Source of the DNA: Paenibacillus mellifer
GTDB lineage: Bacteria; Bacillota; Bacilli; Paenibacillales; Paenibacillaceae
Direction of reading: 5' to 3'
NCBI RefSeq assembly: GCF_023195895.1
Contig: NZ_JALPRK010000023.1
Coordinates: forward strand, 18,705-82,704
Length of the DNA: 64,000 bases
The notes under the pieces were generated by a model, which had not been told where the DNA came from, searched no databases, and saw only the letters and a list, made by a program, of their open reading frames with translations. The position numbers and the translations under genes were made by a program. Below are positions 44,410 through 53,604 of this stretch, piece after piece. Numbering within the stretch: position 1 is the stretch's first letter; each line of letters opens with the position of its first letter.

Positions 44410-45837
44410 TTAGATTTGCCAGTTATTTTTCTCGTCCGAGTTCAACTCGCGCAGCGAGGCCAGATCTGCGAGTTCCACCTTGTCCTTAGGGACAACCGCC
44501 CGTTTCGGAAAGACGACCGGCGGCGCCGGTTTCGTAGCATCGACAATCACGGCGCTGGACATGCGCGGCGTGTTTTTGCCTTCCGCATTGTACTCCCAGT
44601 TGGTCGGCAATAACCCGCCTGGACCGTTCCAGCGTGGAATGATCAGCAAATCGCGTTCCGCATCAAACCGAGTGCCGATCGCCCAAGCCACCTCTTCCCC
44701 GTTAAACACGTCGATGTCCTCATCTACGACGACGATATGACGCAAATTCTCCGGTTCGGTGTTAAGCGCCGCAAACGCCGCTTTTTTCACATCCGCATCC
44801 TTTTCCTTCTGAATGGATAGATAACAATTCATCCGGCTGTAAAAAGGAACGTTAACCGTTTTGAGTCCCGGCACGATCTTCTTCACCGTTTGATAAATAC
44901 TGCCCGACCGCGGTACCCCGCCTACAACCAAATGCTCCCGTCCGGAGGCGACAATATCCTGGAAGATGGCGTGATTCCGATATGTAATGCGTTTGATGCG
45001 AATGGTCGGCACCGATCCTCCGCCGAGATAATGGCCCGGCCATTCACCGAACGGCCCCTCGCTGTGGTCGTTATCCGGCAAAATTTCGCCTTCGAGAATG
45101 ATCTCGGCATGCGCCGGCACGAGCAAATCGGAGGTGTCCGCCTGCACGAGCTCCAGCGGTTCACCCATCAACGCGCCGGCCGCTTCATATTCGCCCCCGA
45201 TGCCTTGAACCCGGGATACGGCGCCCATGATGAAGCCGGGATGATGCCCAAGTGCAATCGCGATTGGAGCCGGTTTGCCTTGCTTTTTGTACTTCTTATA
45301 GATCAGGCCGCCATGGTGTGCTCCAAGGAACCAAACGCCCATATCACGTTCGTTGAAGATCTGATGACGATAAATCCCGGCATTAATCAGCCCGGATTCC
45401 GGGTCGCGGATGATCATCACACCAGCCGACAAATACGGCCCGCCGTCCATCTCGTTATGTACCGGAATCGGCAGTTTGGCCAGATCGACATCCACTTCTT
45501 CGATGACGTTCTCTTTGACTTTGGCTGCGGCGCGCTCCACAACCACCGGTTCGATTGGCTGCTGCAGCTTCTCGCCGTATACCCGCGGTATGTCTTGAAC
45601 TTCACATCCCAAATAGAGTGCGACGCGTTCGTAGGAGGTTAACAAGTTGGAGATGCACGCCATCTGTGCTCCCTTCACCTTGTTAAACAACAGGGCGGGG
45701 TAATCGCCTTTCTCCGCCAGAGCCGCTGCATAGGCGGTAATCCCAAACCGCGGATCTACCTCCGTATCTACGAGCTTAATACTATTTGCATCGAATTGGT
45801 TTAATTGTCCGAGATAAGTTCTTAAATCTTTGGCCAT
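44410..45837 (-). CDS. UbiD family prenylated-FMN decarboxylase
   Basis: 475 residues from the ATG at 45837 (GAAGGCGATCC upstream). UbiD-type elements are the PVHNEMDGGPYLSAGVMIIR block, a MGVWFLGAHH segment, EILPDNDHSEGPFGEWPGHY (containing the conserved Glu near the cofactor) and IVVVDEDIDVFNGEEVAWAI. These enzymes (de)carboxylate aromatic or heteroaromatic acids with prenyl-FMN made by UbiX; no ubiX is in this window. It should remove CO2 from the pathway substrate. Confidence 0.87.
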   Translation of the reverse strand: MAKDLRTYLGQLNQFDANSIKLVDTEVDPRFGITAYAAALAEKGDYPALLFNKVKGAQMACISNLLTSYERVALYLGCEVQDIPRVYGEKLQQPIEPVVVERAAAKVKENVIEEVDVDLAKLPIPVHNEMDGGPYLSAGVMIIRDPESGLINAGIYRHQIFNERDMGVWFLGAHHGGLIYKKYKKQGKPAPIAIALGHHPGFIMGAVSRVQGIGGEYEAAGALMGEPLELVQADTSDLLVPAHAEIILEGEILPDNDHSEGPFGEWPGHYLGGGSVPTIRIKRITYRNHAIFQDIVASGREHLVVGGVPRSGSIYQTVKKIVPGLKTVNVPFYSRMNCYLSIQKEKDADVKKAAFAALNTEPENLRHIVVVDEDIDVFNGEEVAWAIGTRFDAERDLLIIPRWNGPGGLLPTNWEYNAEGKNTPRMSSAVIVDATKPAPPVVFPKRAVVPKDKVELADLASLRELNSDEKNNWQI

Positions 45838-45879
45838 GTGAGGATCGCCTTCTTTCCGTAGTATCGTCGGTCGTGAAAT

Positions 45880-45926
45880 AAATCGGGCGAATCGCACCCG
45901 GAAATCCGCGCAAATTCACCCGATTT
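45880..45926 (-). terminator. Hairpin after the substrate-binding protein gene
   Basis: AAATCGGGCGAAT pairs with ATTCACCCGATTT (one mismatch) between the binding-protein gene and the UbiD gene. It lacks a T-run and may stabilise the upstream mRNA rather than terminate it. Confidence 0.45.
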
Positions 45927-45936
45927 GAATGATGTC

Positions 45937-46977
45937 TTAAGGAAGCAGCGAGAGGTCTACTGTATCGGCGAACGGAATCTCCTTCTCGATGACGCCCGCC
46001 TCGATTTGGGTATTCGAGACGTTTTTCGCGCCTTCCTCAGATACCTTCAGCCCTGCCGGTACTTTAGCCAGTTGATTTTTCACCGCAGTCTCCATGACGT
46101 CGGCCGGGATCTGGTCAAACTCCTTCAGCATCGCTTCTACCGCAGATGCCTGATCCTTCTGCACGCGTTCATTCACTTCATTGCTGACCTGAAGGAACCG
46201 TTTCATCGCATCTTGATTTTTGTCGACCCAATCCGTTTTGGCCATGACGGTAATTCCGGCAAAATCGTACGGCGGATCATACAACACACGGTAGTTGCCG
46301 GTTGCAACCATTTGAGAAATCGTTGGCTCCGAGACCATGCCGCCTGCGGCCTTGCCGCTTTCGATGGCTGCCAGCATCGTAGCTCCGCTGCCGCCGTTGA
46401 TGATTTGCACGTCTTTGTCTCCGTCAATGTTAACGGTCTTCAGCCCTTCTCGAAGACCCGTGTCGGACAAGCTGCCCACTTTGGTTACAGCAAGCGTCTT
46501 TCCTTTCAGATCTTCAAGTGACTGGAATGGGGCGTCCTTCTTCACGACTAGCGAATAGCCGACGCCATTGTAAATTTCGCCGTAGGCTTTAACACCTAGA
46601 CCGTTCTTTTGCTGTCTCAACACATGCTCGTAAGAGCCCAAGACGATATCCAGGCTGCCGCCAACCAAAGCTTGCACCATATCGGCGCCAGAGGTAAAAC
46701 TTTGTTTTTCGATGGTGATGCCTGCCTTCTCATAGGAGCCGTCGTTAATCCCGATTTGCGCGATGATTGGCGTCATGCCGCCACCGACCAAACCGACGCG
46801 GATCTTCACGTTTTCCGGTTGATTTGCGTTGCCTTCTCCTCCATTCGTTCCCGTTGCCGCGTTACCGGCACCTCCGTTATTTTCCGATGGTGCGGCAGCG
46901 TTGTTGTTACCGCAAGCGCTGAGCAAAGCGATTGTCAGCACCAGCAGCGTAGCGAATAACATTTTTGTTTTTTTCAT
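45937..46977 (-). CDS. ABC transporter substrate-binding lipoprotein (SsuA/TauA/NMT1 type)
   Basis: 346 residues. Lipoprotein signal with LSAC, Cys22 being the lipidated residue, followed by a low-complexity Asn/Gly/Ala linker. The mature part is a type-2 periplasmic-binding fold of the nitrate/sulfonate/taurine/thiamine-precursor group (KIRVGLVGGGMTPIIAQIGI, GADMVQALVGGSLDIVLGSY). It captures the substrate outside the cell for the permease and ATPase encoded next. AAGGAGGGG precedes the ATG. The ligand is unknown. Confidence 0.88.
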   Translation of the reverse strand: MKKTKMLFATLLVLTIALLSACGNNNAAAPSENNGGAGNAATGTNGGEGNANQPENVKIRVGLVGGGMTPIIAQIGINDGSYEKAGITIEKQSFTSGADMVQALVGGSLDIVLGSYEHVLRQQKNGLGVKAYGEIYNGVGYSLVVKKDAPFQSLEDLKGKTLAVTKVGSLSDTGLREGLKTVNIDGDKDVQIINGGSGATMLAAIESGKAAGGMVSEPTISQMVATGNYRVLYDPPYDFAGITVMAKTDWVDKNQDAMKRFLQVSNEVNERVQKDQASAVEAMLKEFDQIPADVMETAVKNQLAKVPAGLKVSEEGAKNVSNTQIEAGVIEKEIPFADTVDLSLLP

Positions 46978-47029
46978 CAGATTCCCCTCCTTGAATAGTT
47001 GGCCTTCTATATTTTTTGAAGCTTAAGTC

Positions 47030-47836
47030 CTACCGGTATTTCAGCAGTCGCCGTTCAACTTGCACGATGATCTGTTCTAACACGACAGCAATGATCATGA
47101 TGAGGCACAAGCCTGTAAAAATGCCAGTCGTGTCCAGCATGTTGGACGAATACGTGATGTAGTAACCAAGCCCTCGATTGGAGCCCACCAATTCGGCGAT
47201 TACAGACCCAATCAGGGCCATTCCGATATTCAGCCGCAAGCTTGTCAGAATCCAGACCGTTATTGACGGCAACACCACCCAACGGAGCTTATGCGTCCAT
47301 TTGGCTTTGAACGTGCTCATCATATCCATCAGGTCTTTATCGATGTTACGCACGCCTTCATAAGCATTGTAGAATGCGACGAAGATAACCATCGCTACAA
47401 CCATGAGGATCTTCGATGTCATTCCGATTCCGAACCAGACGATGAACAAAGGGGCAAGGGATACCCGCGGCAAGCTGTACAAAGCCATGATGTAAGGGTA
47501 GACCCATTTTTGAAAAATCCCGCTGAATGCAAGCAGAATCCCGAGCAACGTCCCTCCGATCATCCCGATCAGAAGCCCAACGATGGACTCCTGCAGGGTA
47601 ATGCTCATGTGAAACCATAGGTCCCCATTTGCGGTCATTTCAATAATTCGCGCCAGGATCAATGACGGCTTGCTCAGCCAAAAGGAATTAAACGCCGTCC
47701 CTGAAAGCAGCTCCCATAATCCGATAATGACGATAAATACGACCAATCTGCCGATCCACACCGCTGCGCTGCGATTCCCGCGCCCTGCCTTGGGGGAAGG
47801 AGAGCTTGCCGATGAATCTATAGTTTTAGTTGCCAT
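47030..47836 (-). CDS. ABC transporter permease (SsuC/TauC type)
   Basis: 268 residues, about six TM helices, with the EAA-type loop ISDL-like segment AYEGVRNIDKDLMDMMSTF (KWTHKLRWVVLPS follows). It belongs to the sulfonate/nitrate/taurine import permease group. It lies 52 nt upstream of the binding-protein gene and 15 nt after the ATPase gene. Confidence 0.9.
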   Translation of the reverse strand: MATKTIDSSASSPSPKAGRGNRSAAVWIGRLVVFIVIIGLWELLSGTAFNSFWLSKPSLILARIIEMTANGDLWFHMSITLQESIVGLLIGMIGGTLLGILLAFSGIFQKWVYPYIMALYSLPRVSLAPLFIVWFGIGMTSKILMVVAMVIFVAFYNAYEGVRNIDKDLMDMMSTFKAKWTHKLRWVVLPSITVWILTSLRLNIGMALIGSVIAELVGSNRGLGYYITYSSNMLDTTGIFTGLCLIMIIAVVLEQIIVQVERRLLKYR

Positions 47837-47851
47837 GATGATTCCTCCTCT

Positions 47852-48628
47852 CTATTCCCCGTCTGACATTTGGGCCCAGATTTCCTTCTGCAGCTCTTTG
47901 AACTTGGGATCGAAACGGATGTCGTAGAAGGGACGCGGCCGTTCCAGATTCACTTTAAATTCCGCTTTGATTCGTCCCGGCCGGGAGGTCATGACGATAA
48001 CCCGGTCAGATAGTGCAATCGCCTCTTCGATGTCGTGGGTGATGAATAACACGCTTTTTCCGACATTTTCCCATAGCTGCAAGAACTGTTCACCGATTTT
48101 TACCCGGGTCTGCGCGTCCAGCGGTCCAAATGGCTCGTCCATTAAGTAAATCTCTGGGTCATAAGCGAAGGTTCGTGCCAATGCGACCCGCTTGCGCATC
48201 CCGCCTGACAACTCCTTCGGATGGTATGCGCCGAAGCCTTCGAGTCCGACCATTTTCAGCAGTCGGTTGGCTTCGGTCAATTGCTCGTTCTTGGAAAGGC
48301 TTTTGATCTCCAACGGGAGCCGGACATTGTCGATGACGCTTTTCCAAGGGAGCAACGCATCGTTCTGAAACACCATTCCGACTTGGCTTGGCACACCTTG
48401 GATTTCTTGGCCATCCAGATAGGCTCCGCCGGCAGCCGGCTTAAGCAGCCCGGACACCACCTTCAGCAAGGTCGACTTGCCGCATCCGCTTGGGCCAACA
48501 ACGGATACAAACTCGCCATCTTCCACCTTGAGCTGAACATCTTCCAATGCGACGGTGTGCTGACCCTTGGACTCGTACTCCACACGCAAATCCCGAATTT
48601 CGAGTTTGGGATGGGTTTTGTTCTCCAT
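47852..48628 (-). CDS. ABC transporter ATP-binding protein (SsuB/TauB type)
   Basis: 258 residues from the ATG at 48628 (GGAGGAAATCAACT upstream). Walker A GPSGCGKSTLLK, signature LSGGMRKRVALAR, Walker B IYLMDEPFGPLDAQ and H-loop FITHDIEEA. It energises uptake with the following permease and binding protein. Confidence 0.92.
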   Translation of the reverse strand: MENKTHPKLEIRDLRVEYESKGQHTVALEDVQLKVEDGEFVSVVGPSGCGKSTLLKVVSGLLKPAAGGAYLDGQEIQGVPSQVGMVFQNDALLPWKSVIDNVRLPLEIKSLSKNEQLTEANRLLKMVGLEGFGAYHPKELSGGMRKRVALARTFAYDPEIYLMDEPFGPLDAQTRVKIGEQFLQLWENVGKSVLFITHDIEEAIALSDRVIVMTSRPGRIKAEFKVNLERPRPFYDIRFDPKFKELQKEIWAQMSDGE

Positions 48629-48715
48629 AGTTGATTTCCTCCATACTGAATTTTCCATTCCTGCTGTCTGTTTATGCATGCCGGTCCAGGTCGCCCCATC
48701 AAATATCGATCAGAA

Positions 48716-49729
48716 TTAGCGGTAGGATGTCTCCAGTTGCTCCAGACCCTCTCGCAGCGTTTGGATCGCGGTCTCCCGCTCAATCCATTGCCGCTGTGCC
48801 TCTTGCAGAGTGACCTTCTGAAATCGCACGCGTGCCCCTAAGCTGGCTTGGGCTAGTAACGGTAAATCCACGCTCGCAACTTGCCCGATTTTAGGATATC
48901 CTCCGGTTGTTTGGCGATCCGCCATCAAAATAATCGGGTTCCCGTCAGGCGGTACCTGTACAGTTCCCATTGTCACGGCCGAAGAAATCATCTCTTTCGA
49001 ATGATTCAACTGCAATTCTCGGCCTTTGAAACGGTAACCCATCCGGTCGGACTGCGGTAAAACCGCAAATTCCTCCTGCCATAAATCGTGTTGGCTTTGT
49101 TCTTGAAACAACTCGTATTCTTCCCCAGGAATCAGCTGCACGATGGGATTTGCTGCATATTTCGGGAGCATCTCCGGAAATACGGCCCAACGGCTGACGG
49201 CACCGGTTTCTTTGCTCGCCTCCCTGGCGAGCAAGCCGAGTATTTGGGATCCCTGCGGAGTCATTTCGCCCAGCGACAGCCGGTCACCTACCGCAAGTGC
49301 CCGTCCCTCATACCCCCCGATGCCTGCCCGCAAATAGGTTGAACGGCTATTCATGCGAGCTGGAACATCAACGCCGCCCCCAACCGCTAGGTAAGCCCGA
49401 CAGCCCAATTTCATGGGGCCAAATGCCAGCACACTGCCCTTCGGCGCCAGTACCGTTCTCCATAAGGGAATAGGAACCCCGTTCAATTCAGGCGATAAAT
49501 CGCCGCCGCAAAGTGAGATCAGGGTGGTTCGCTCAAAACGGATCACCGGGCCCAGCAACGTTATTTCAAGCCCTGCCTCTCCTTCCGCATTACCGACCAG
49601 TAAATTCGCAATCCGTAATGCGAAGGCATCCATCGCTCCGCTCACAATCACGCCGTACTTTTGAACGCCAAACCTGCCGAGATCCTGAACCGTGGTCAAC
49701 AAGCCGGGTTTTTCAATCAAGAGGCTCAT
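48716..49729 (-). CDS. pxpC: 5-oxoprolinase subunit C (biotin-dependent carboxyltransferase-like, KipA)
   Basis: 337 residues of the KipA/PxpC family: GLLTTVQDLGRFGVQKYGVI and VSGAMDAFALRIANLLVGN at the N-terminus, ADRQTTGGYPKIGQVASVDL near the end. The ATG at 49729 overlaps the pxpB stop and is preceded by GGGAGGAG. With PxpA and PxpB it couples ATP hydrolysis to lactam opening. In this operon it may act on a pathway lactam or on 5-oxoproline itself. Confidence 0.9.
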   Translation of the reverse strand: MSLLIEKPGLLTTVQDLGRFGVQKYGVIVSGAMDAFALRIANLLVGNAEGEAGLEITLLGPVIRFERTTLISLCGGDLSPELNGVPIPLWRTVLAPKGSVLAFGPMKLGCRAYLAVGGGVDVPARMNSRSTYLRAGIGGYEGRALAVGDRLSLGEMTPQGSQILGLLAREASKETGAVSRWAVFPEMLPKYAANPIVQLIPGEEYELFQEQSQHDLWQEEFAVLPQSDRMGYRFKGRELQLNHSKEMISSAVTMGTVQVPPDGNPIILMADRQTTGGYPKIGQVASVDLPLLAQASLGARVRFQKVTLQEAQRQWIERETAIQTLREGLEQLETSYR

Positions 49730-50478
49730 CGTACAGTCTCCTCCCATGACTCGAATTGTTCACGGGTGATCGGATAGAAGCGGACAATATCACCGGCTTG
49801 CAACAAGGTAGGCGGCATTTGCTGCGGCTTGAATAACTCGATTGGAGTTTTACCGATTAATTGCCAGCCCCCCGGGGTGTCAATCGGGTAGACCCCAGTC
49901 TGATCCCCGGCTATTCCGACGGTTCCGGCCGGAATTGATATACGAGGAGTTTCCCGCCGCGGGGTCGCGATGCGCACAGACATCCCTCCTAAGTAAGCAA
50001 AGCCAGGAGCAAACCCAAGCATATAAACCAGATAATCCGCTGAACCATGGATGTCGATCACTTCTTGCGGCGTGAGTCCGTTTCGGGAGGCCACCGTTTC
50101 TAAATCCGGCCCGAAGTCCCCACCGTAACAAACAGGAATTTCAACGGTTCTGGCTGATGATGCATTAACGTCCCGCAGTGTTTGAAGCAACTGAAACACG
50201 CTTTCCGCAGCCAGCTTGAACGGGCTCTCGGCTTGAATGTCACCCCCCTGTTTCACGCTTTCTGCAAGCAGCTTCATCGTATCGTAGTAAATTGTCACCG
50301 ATGTAAATGTCGGAACCACCTCGACCATCCAGTTAAAAGGCTGCCGGTCCAGATGTTCTGCCAACTGTCTGACTTTGTGGTGTGTGTCTTTTTGAATCGA
50401 ATCACCGAACTTGACAATCAGCGCCGAATCTCCGAGTGGGGTGATGGGAATATCTGCGAGTGACGGCGAGTAAGTCAT
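49726..50478 (-). CDS. pxpB: 5-oxoprolinase subunit B (KipI)
   Basis: 250 residues of the KipI/PxpB family: ITPLGDSALIVKFGDSI, VVPTFTSVTIYYD, VCYGGDFGPDLETVA and YMLGFAPGFAYLGGM. I use the ATG at 50478 because GGAGG lies 6 nt before it; the ATG two codons earlier is too close. It is the first gene of the long catabolic series and faces the IclR regulator, the same neighbours as kipI-kipA-kipR in B. subtilis. Confidence 0.9.
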   Translation of the reverse strand: MTYSPSLADIPITPLGDSALIVKFGDSIQKDTHHKVRQLAEHLDRQPFNWMVEVVPTFTSVTIYYDTMKLLAESVKQGGDIQAESPFKLAAESVFQLLQTLRDVNASSARTVEIPVCYGGDFGPDLETVASRNGLTPQEVIDIHGSADYLVYMLGFAPGFAYLGGMSVRIATPRRETPRISIPAGTVGIAGDQTGVYPIDTPGGWQLIGKTPIELFKPQQMPPTLLQAGDIVRFYPITREQFESWEETVR

Positions 50479-50491
50479 TTTCATCCTCCGA

Positions 50492-50650
50492 TCCGAATTT
50501 CGGACTATTAAACCCGAATTACGAATTCACGTTCATAAAATCATTGTTAGTTAGAATTCCATAAAAATCAAGATTTTTTCATTTAAAGTTTCTAAAATAT
50601 AGATTTATGATGATGTTCCGAATTTCGGTTCGTAATTACCGAATTTCGAA
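50492..50650. promoter_or_regulatory. Divergent control region with three CCGAATTTCGG operators
   Basis: In the 312-bp gap between pxpB and the IclR gene, TCCGAATTTCGGA (50492-50504), TCCGAATTTCGGT (50617-50629) and ACCGAATTTCGAA (50638-50650) repeat a 13-bp palindrome; a degenerate copy CCCGAATTACGAA lies at 50512-50524. The first sits at the pxpB ribosome site side, the other two nearer the IclR gene. They are the likely binding sites of the IclR protein. The rest of the gap is AT-rich without an ORF. Confidence 0.75.
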
Positions 50651-50790
50651 TGCCAATATATACGATCATTATAGTCGGAATTAGACAAAAATCAAGCATA
50701 AATTTCCGTAACCGTTTACCGGTTTTCAACTTTCTTCCATACGTTGTATACTAATACAGAATGAACTAGAGGCCATGCAGGAGGCATAAC

Positions 50791-51582
50791 GTGCAAACCA
50801 TCCATAAACACAAGAACAAAACCGTAGTCCGATCCATGGATCTACTCCAATTATTTCTGACCTACCCGAAACTGAATATCAGCGAGATGGCCAAATTATC
50901 GGGGATTCCCAAAACCTCGGTTCTCCGCATGATCGGATCTTTAGAAGAAATGGGCTTCTTAAAAAAGGATACGGAAGGCTCTTACTCATTAGGGTTGCTC
51001 TTTCTTCAATACGGTAATCTGGTTGCAGAACGTTTGGACATCCGTCATGTCGCCCTACCGGTCATGCAGCAGCTGCGAGACGAGATTCAGGAAGCCATCC
51101 ATCTGGTGTTACGCGATGGCGACGAATGCATTTATATTGAGAAGCTGGATACGGATCACCCGGTCCGGCTGTTTACCAAAATCGGTCGGAAAGCCCCTTT
51201 GTATGCCGGCGCATCATCACGCATTATCTTAGCTTTTATGCCAGAGGCTGAGCGCGAGGAGTACTTGGCTGCCACTGAACTACAGCCCATCGCGACGGGA
51301 ACAATTACCGACAAAACGAAGCTGCGCCAAATCCTGGACCGTTCGCGTCAGGAAGGTTACAGCTTTAGCCGTTCCGAGTTGGAGAACTACACCGCCGAAC
51401 TCAGCGCACCGATCTTCGACCACACCGGTCAAATCATCGCTGCACTCAGCGCTGCCGGGCTAGAGGTCCAATTCGAGGAGGGGCGCATCGCCGAACTTGT
51501 GAAGGACGTGCAGCAAGCAGCCAACGAGATCTCTCGAAAATTGGGTTGTACCCGGCAAATTCCGGTTGCCGTCCCCTTATAA
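50791..51582 (+). CDS. IclR family transcriptional regulator
   Basis: 263 residues: N-terminal winged helix (MDLLQLFLTYPKLNISEMAK, SGIPKTSVLRMIGSLEEMGF) and a C-terminal IclR effector domain (RIILAFMPEAEREEYLAATE, GYSFSRSELENYTAELSAPI). It starts with GTG after CAGGAGG. It is divergent from the pxpB operon and shares its palindromes, so it most likely controls that operon in response to the pathway substrate, as KipR does for kipI-kipA. Confidence 0.9.
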   Translation: MQTIHKHKNKTVVRSMDLLQLFLTYPKLNISEMAKLSGIPKTSVLRMIGSLEEMGFLKKDTEGSYSLGLLFLQYGNLVAERLDIRHVALPVMQQLRDEIQEAIHLVLRDGDECIYIEKLDTDHPVRLFTKIGRKAPLYAGASSRIILAFMPEAEREEYLAATELQPIATGTITDKTKLRQILDRSRQEGYSFSRSELENYTAELSAPIFDHTGQIIAALSAAGLEVQFEEGRIAELVKDVQQAANEISRKLGCTRQIPVAVPL

Positions 51583-51586
51583 AAAT

Positions 51587-51620
51587 AGGCCCGCCCCGGC
51601 AGTGCCGTAGACGGGCTTTC
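51587..51620 (+). terminator. Terminator of the IclR gene
   Basis: GGCCCG...CGGGCT stem with an inner GGCA/TGCC pairing, followed by TTTCAGTTTT, right after the stop codon. Confidence 0.55.
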
Positions 51621-51625
51621 AGTTT

Positions 51626-52678
51626 TCATCGCTGGAGCGATGACGCTCTCCCTTCGATGATCACTACTTCCGGTTCGGGAACAAAACCATAATGGCGATC
51701 AAAGGCGTCCTGTACGTGGGTGATCAACTCGATCACATCTGCCGCATTCGCCCCTCCTAGATTTTGTATCACGTTGCCGTGAACGGGCGAGATTCGAGCA
51801 TTTCCCCGTTGGACACCTCTCAATTGAAGACGATCCGCCAGTTTGCCGATTGGTTCGCCAACGGAATAATCGTTTTTGAACACCGATCCGCAGGAAGGAT
51901 AGGCAAAATGCATTTTCCCTACGCGATCCTGAACAATCTTTCGCATCGGAATCAAATCGGAGTCCTCTGCCCTCTCGCCTTCCTTAGCTTCCATCCAACC
52001 GATGAAATGCGAAGCAAATTCGGGTAACCGGTTAGGTGGCAGCTTCCCTTCCTGTAGAGCAACCAATTCCGGTATTGCTAACAACGACACGGCTTTCCTG
52101 TTAGTCGAGCTTAGCTTAAACTCAGCCCCGACGATCAACCAATTGCTGGAGTTGTCTTGGAACACGGACTGTTTATACCCGAATCCGCAAGCCTCTCGGC
52201 TTAGGGTTTGCACCCCGCTCGGCTGTTGCAAGTCGATATAATGAACATTGATCAATGTATCGCTGATATGGCGATCAAAGTACTTGGCATTCATATAAAT
52301 CCCACCGCCGACCGTTCCCGGTAGCAAAAAGGTAAAATCAAAATCAACGATCCCCAGGCCATATCCGATTACGGCTAGCATGGACATCGGCAACCCCGCC
52401 GAAACGTACAACCGATCTCCTTCAAGCTTATAATCTACCATCTCCCGGGTCGTAAGAAATAAAGTATCCGGGTCGGGCCGATCGGGAAACAGCATATTTG
52501 AACCCCCGCCGAAAAAAATCGGCGAGATCCCCCGACGATACGCCAGCTCAAGCAATTCTCGCAATTGATCTTGTGATCGAGGCGTTCCAACAAAGCGGGC
52601 CTCCCCGCCGATTTCATAGGTCGAATAACGGGACAAGGCTTGTTTCGTCCGCAGTCCGGCCAAATTCCAGCTTGTCAT
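51626..52678 (-). CDS. murB: MurB-like UDP-N-acetylenolpyruvoylglucosamine reductase
   Basis: 350 residues with FAD-binding-4 and MurB C-terminal regions. Motifs are FFGGGSNMLF, LLPGTVGGGIYMNAKYFD, CGFGYKQSVFQD (the YxxS region), PSCGSVFKND (catalytic Ser) and PEVVIIEG (near the catalytic Glu). Compared with housekeeping MurB the sequence is rather divergent: an insert around residues 205-245 and NARISPVHGNVIQN instead of the usual xSxxHANFxxN. It may be an alternative MurB, or a paralogue with a related role. Monocistronic, with GGAAGGGG before the ATG. Confidence 0.75.
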   Translation of the reverse strand: MTSWNLAGLRTKQALSRYSTYEIGGEARFVGTPRSQDQLRELLELAYRRGISPIFFGGGSNMLFPDRPDPDTLFLTTREMVDYKLEGDRLYVSAGLPMSMLAVIGYGLGIVDFDFTFLLPGTVGGGIYMNAKYFDRHISDTLINVHYIDLQQPSGVQTLSREACGFGYKQSVFQDNSSNWLIVGAEFKLSSTNRKAVSLLAIPELVALQEGKLPPNRLPEFASHFIGWMEAKEGERAEDSDLIPMRKIVQDRVGKMHFAYPSCGSVFKNDYSVGEPIGKLADRLQLRGVQRGNARISPVHGNVIQNLGGANAADVIELITHVQDAFDRHYGFVPEPEVVIIEGRASSLQR

Positions 52679-52735
52679 AATAAGCCCCTTCCTGGCTACT
52701 TCCTAAGCATTAATGTAAATTATGTCGTTGGGCGC

Positions 52736-52772
52736 AAAAAAAGGCTGAAAGAAGAGTTCTTCTTATCAGCCC
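52736..52772 (-). terminator. Terminator of yebC
   Basis: GGCTGA...TCAGCC stem (with inner AAGAAGA/TCTTCTT pairing) and a run of seven T on the minus strand. Confidence 0.75.
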
Positions 52773-52798
52773 GTTTCAATATTGCCTCAGCAGAGGAA

Positions 52799-53518
52799 TT
52801 ACTCAGCAAATTCCACGTTATGATACACCTGCTGCACGTCTTCTAAGTCCTCCAAAGCGTCGATTAATTTCTCAAACTGCGCTTCGGTTTCCGCTGGTAG
52901 CGTTACGTAGTTTTGCGCTAGCATCGTCAACTCGGCAACCGTAAACTCCGTAATTCCAGCGTTTTTGAGCGCTTCCTGAACGGCATGGAATTGATCCGGC
53001 TCTGCGTAAACGATCACGGACTCGTCCTCTTCAACAATATCACGAACTTCAAGATCGGCTTCCATCAGGATTTCAAACACTTCATCGATGGTTTTATCTT
53101 CCATCCCGATGACCGCGGTTGCGTCAAACATATAAGAAACCGATCCGCTTACGCCCATGTTTCCGCCGTTCTTATTGAATGCGGAGCGTACTTCCGGTGC
53201 GGTACGGTTTACGTTATTCGTCAATGTATCTACAATCACCATGGAGCCGTTAGGGCCGAAGCCTTCATAACGCAGCTCTTGATATACTTCATCCGAACTG
53301 CCCTTCGCCTTGTCGAGGGCACGGTCAATGATCGCTTTGGGTACATTGTACGTTTTTGCCCGTTCCAGAACGACTTTCAAGGCGCGGTTCGATTCCGGAT
53401 CCGGCTCGCCTTTCTTGGCGGCAACATAAATTTCGACGCCGAATTTCGCGTAGATTCGACTGGTGTTGGCGTCTTTCGAAGCCTTCTTCTCTTTAATATT
53501 ATTCCATTTGCGGCCCAT
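52799..53518 (-). CDS. YebC/PmpR family regulator (YeeI-like)
   Basis: 239 residues from the family start [20 protein letters not shown], very like B. subtilis YeeI. Core blocks are [35 protein letters not shown] and [16 protein letters not shown]. The family includes DNA-binding regulators and ribosome-associated factors. The frame stays open upstream to an ATG at 53596, which would add 26 residues and has AAAGGA 7 nt before it at the end of a heptamer repeat. The family start itself has only GGGAAG close by. Which start is used is open. Confidence 0.88.
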   Translation of the reverse strand: MGRKWNNIKEKKASKDANTSRIYAKFGVEIYVAAKKGEPDPESNRALKVVLERAKTYNVPKAIIDRALDKAKGSSDEVYQELRYEGFGPNGSMVIVDTLTNNVNRTAPEVRSAFNKNGGNMGVSGSVSYMFDATAVIGMEDKTIDEVFEILMEADLEVRDIVEEDESVIVYAEPDQFHAVQEALKNAGITEFTVAELTMLAQNYVTLPAETEAQFEKLIDALEDLEDVQQVYHNVEFAE

Positions 53519-53604
53519 ACTCTTCCCACTTTCTAAATAATCTACCCAACTATTATAACCAACAACTGATTTGGCGGCAATGAATGACAGAGTCATAGCT
53601 ACTT

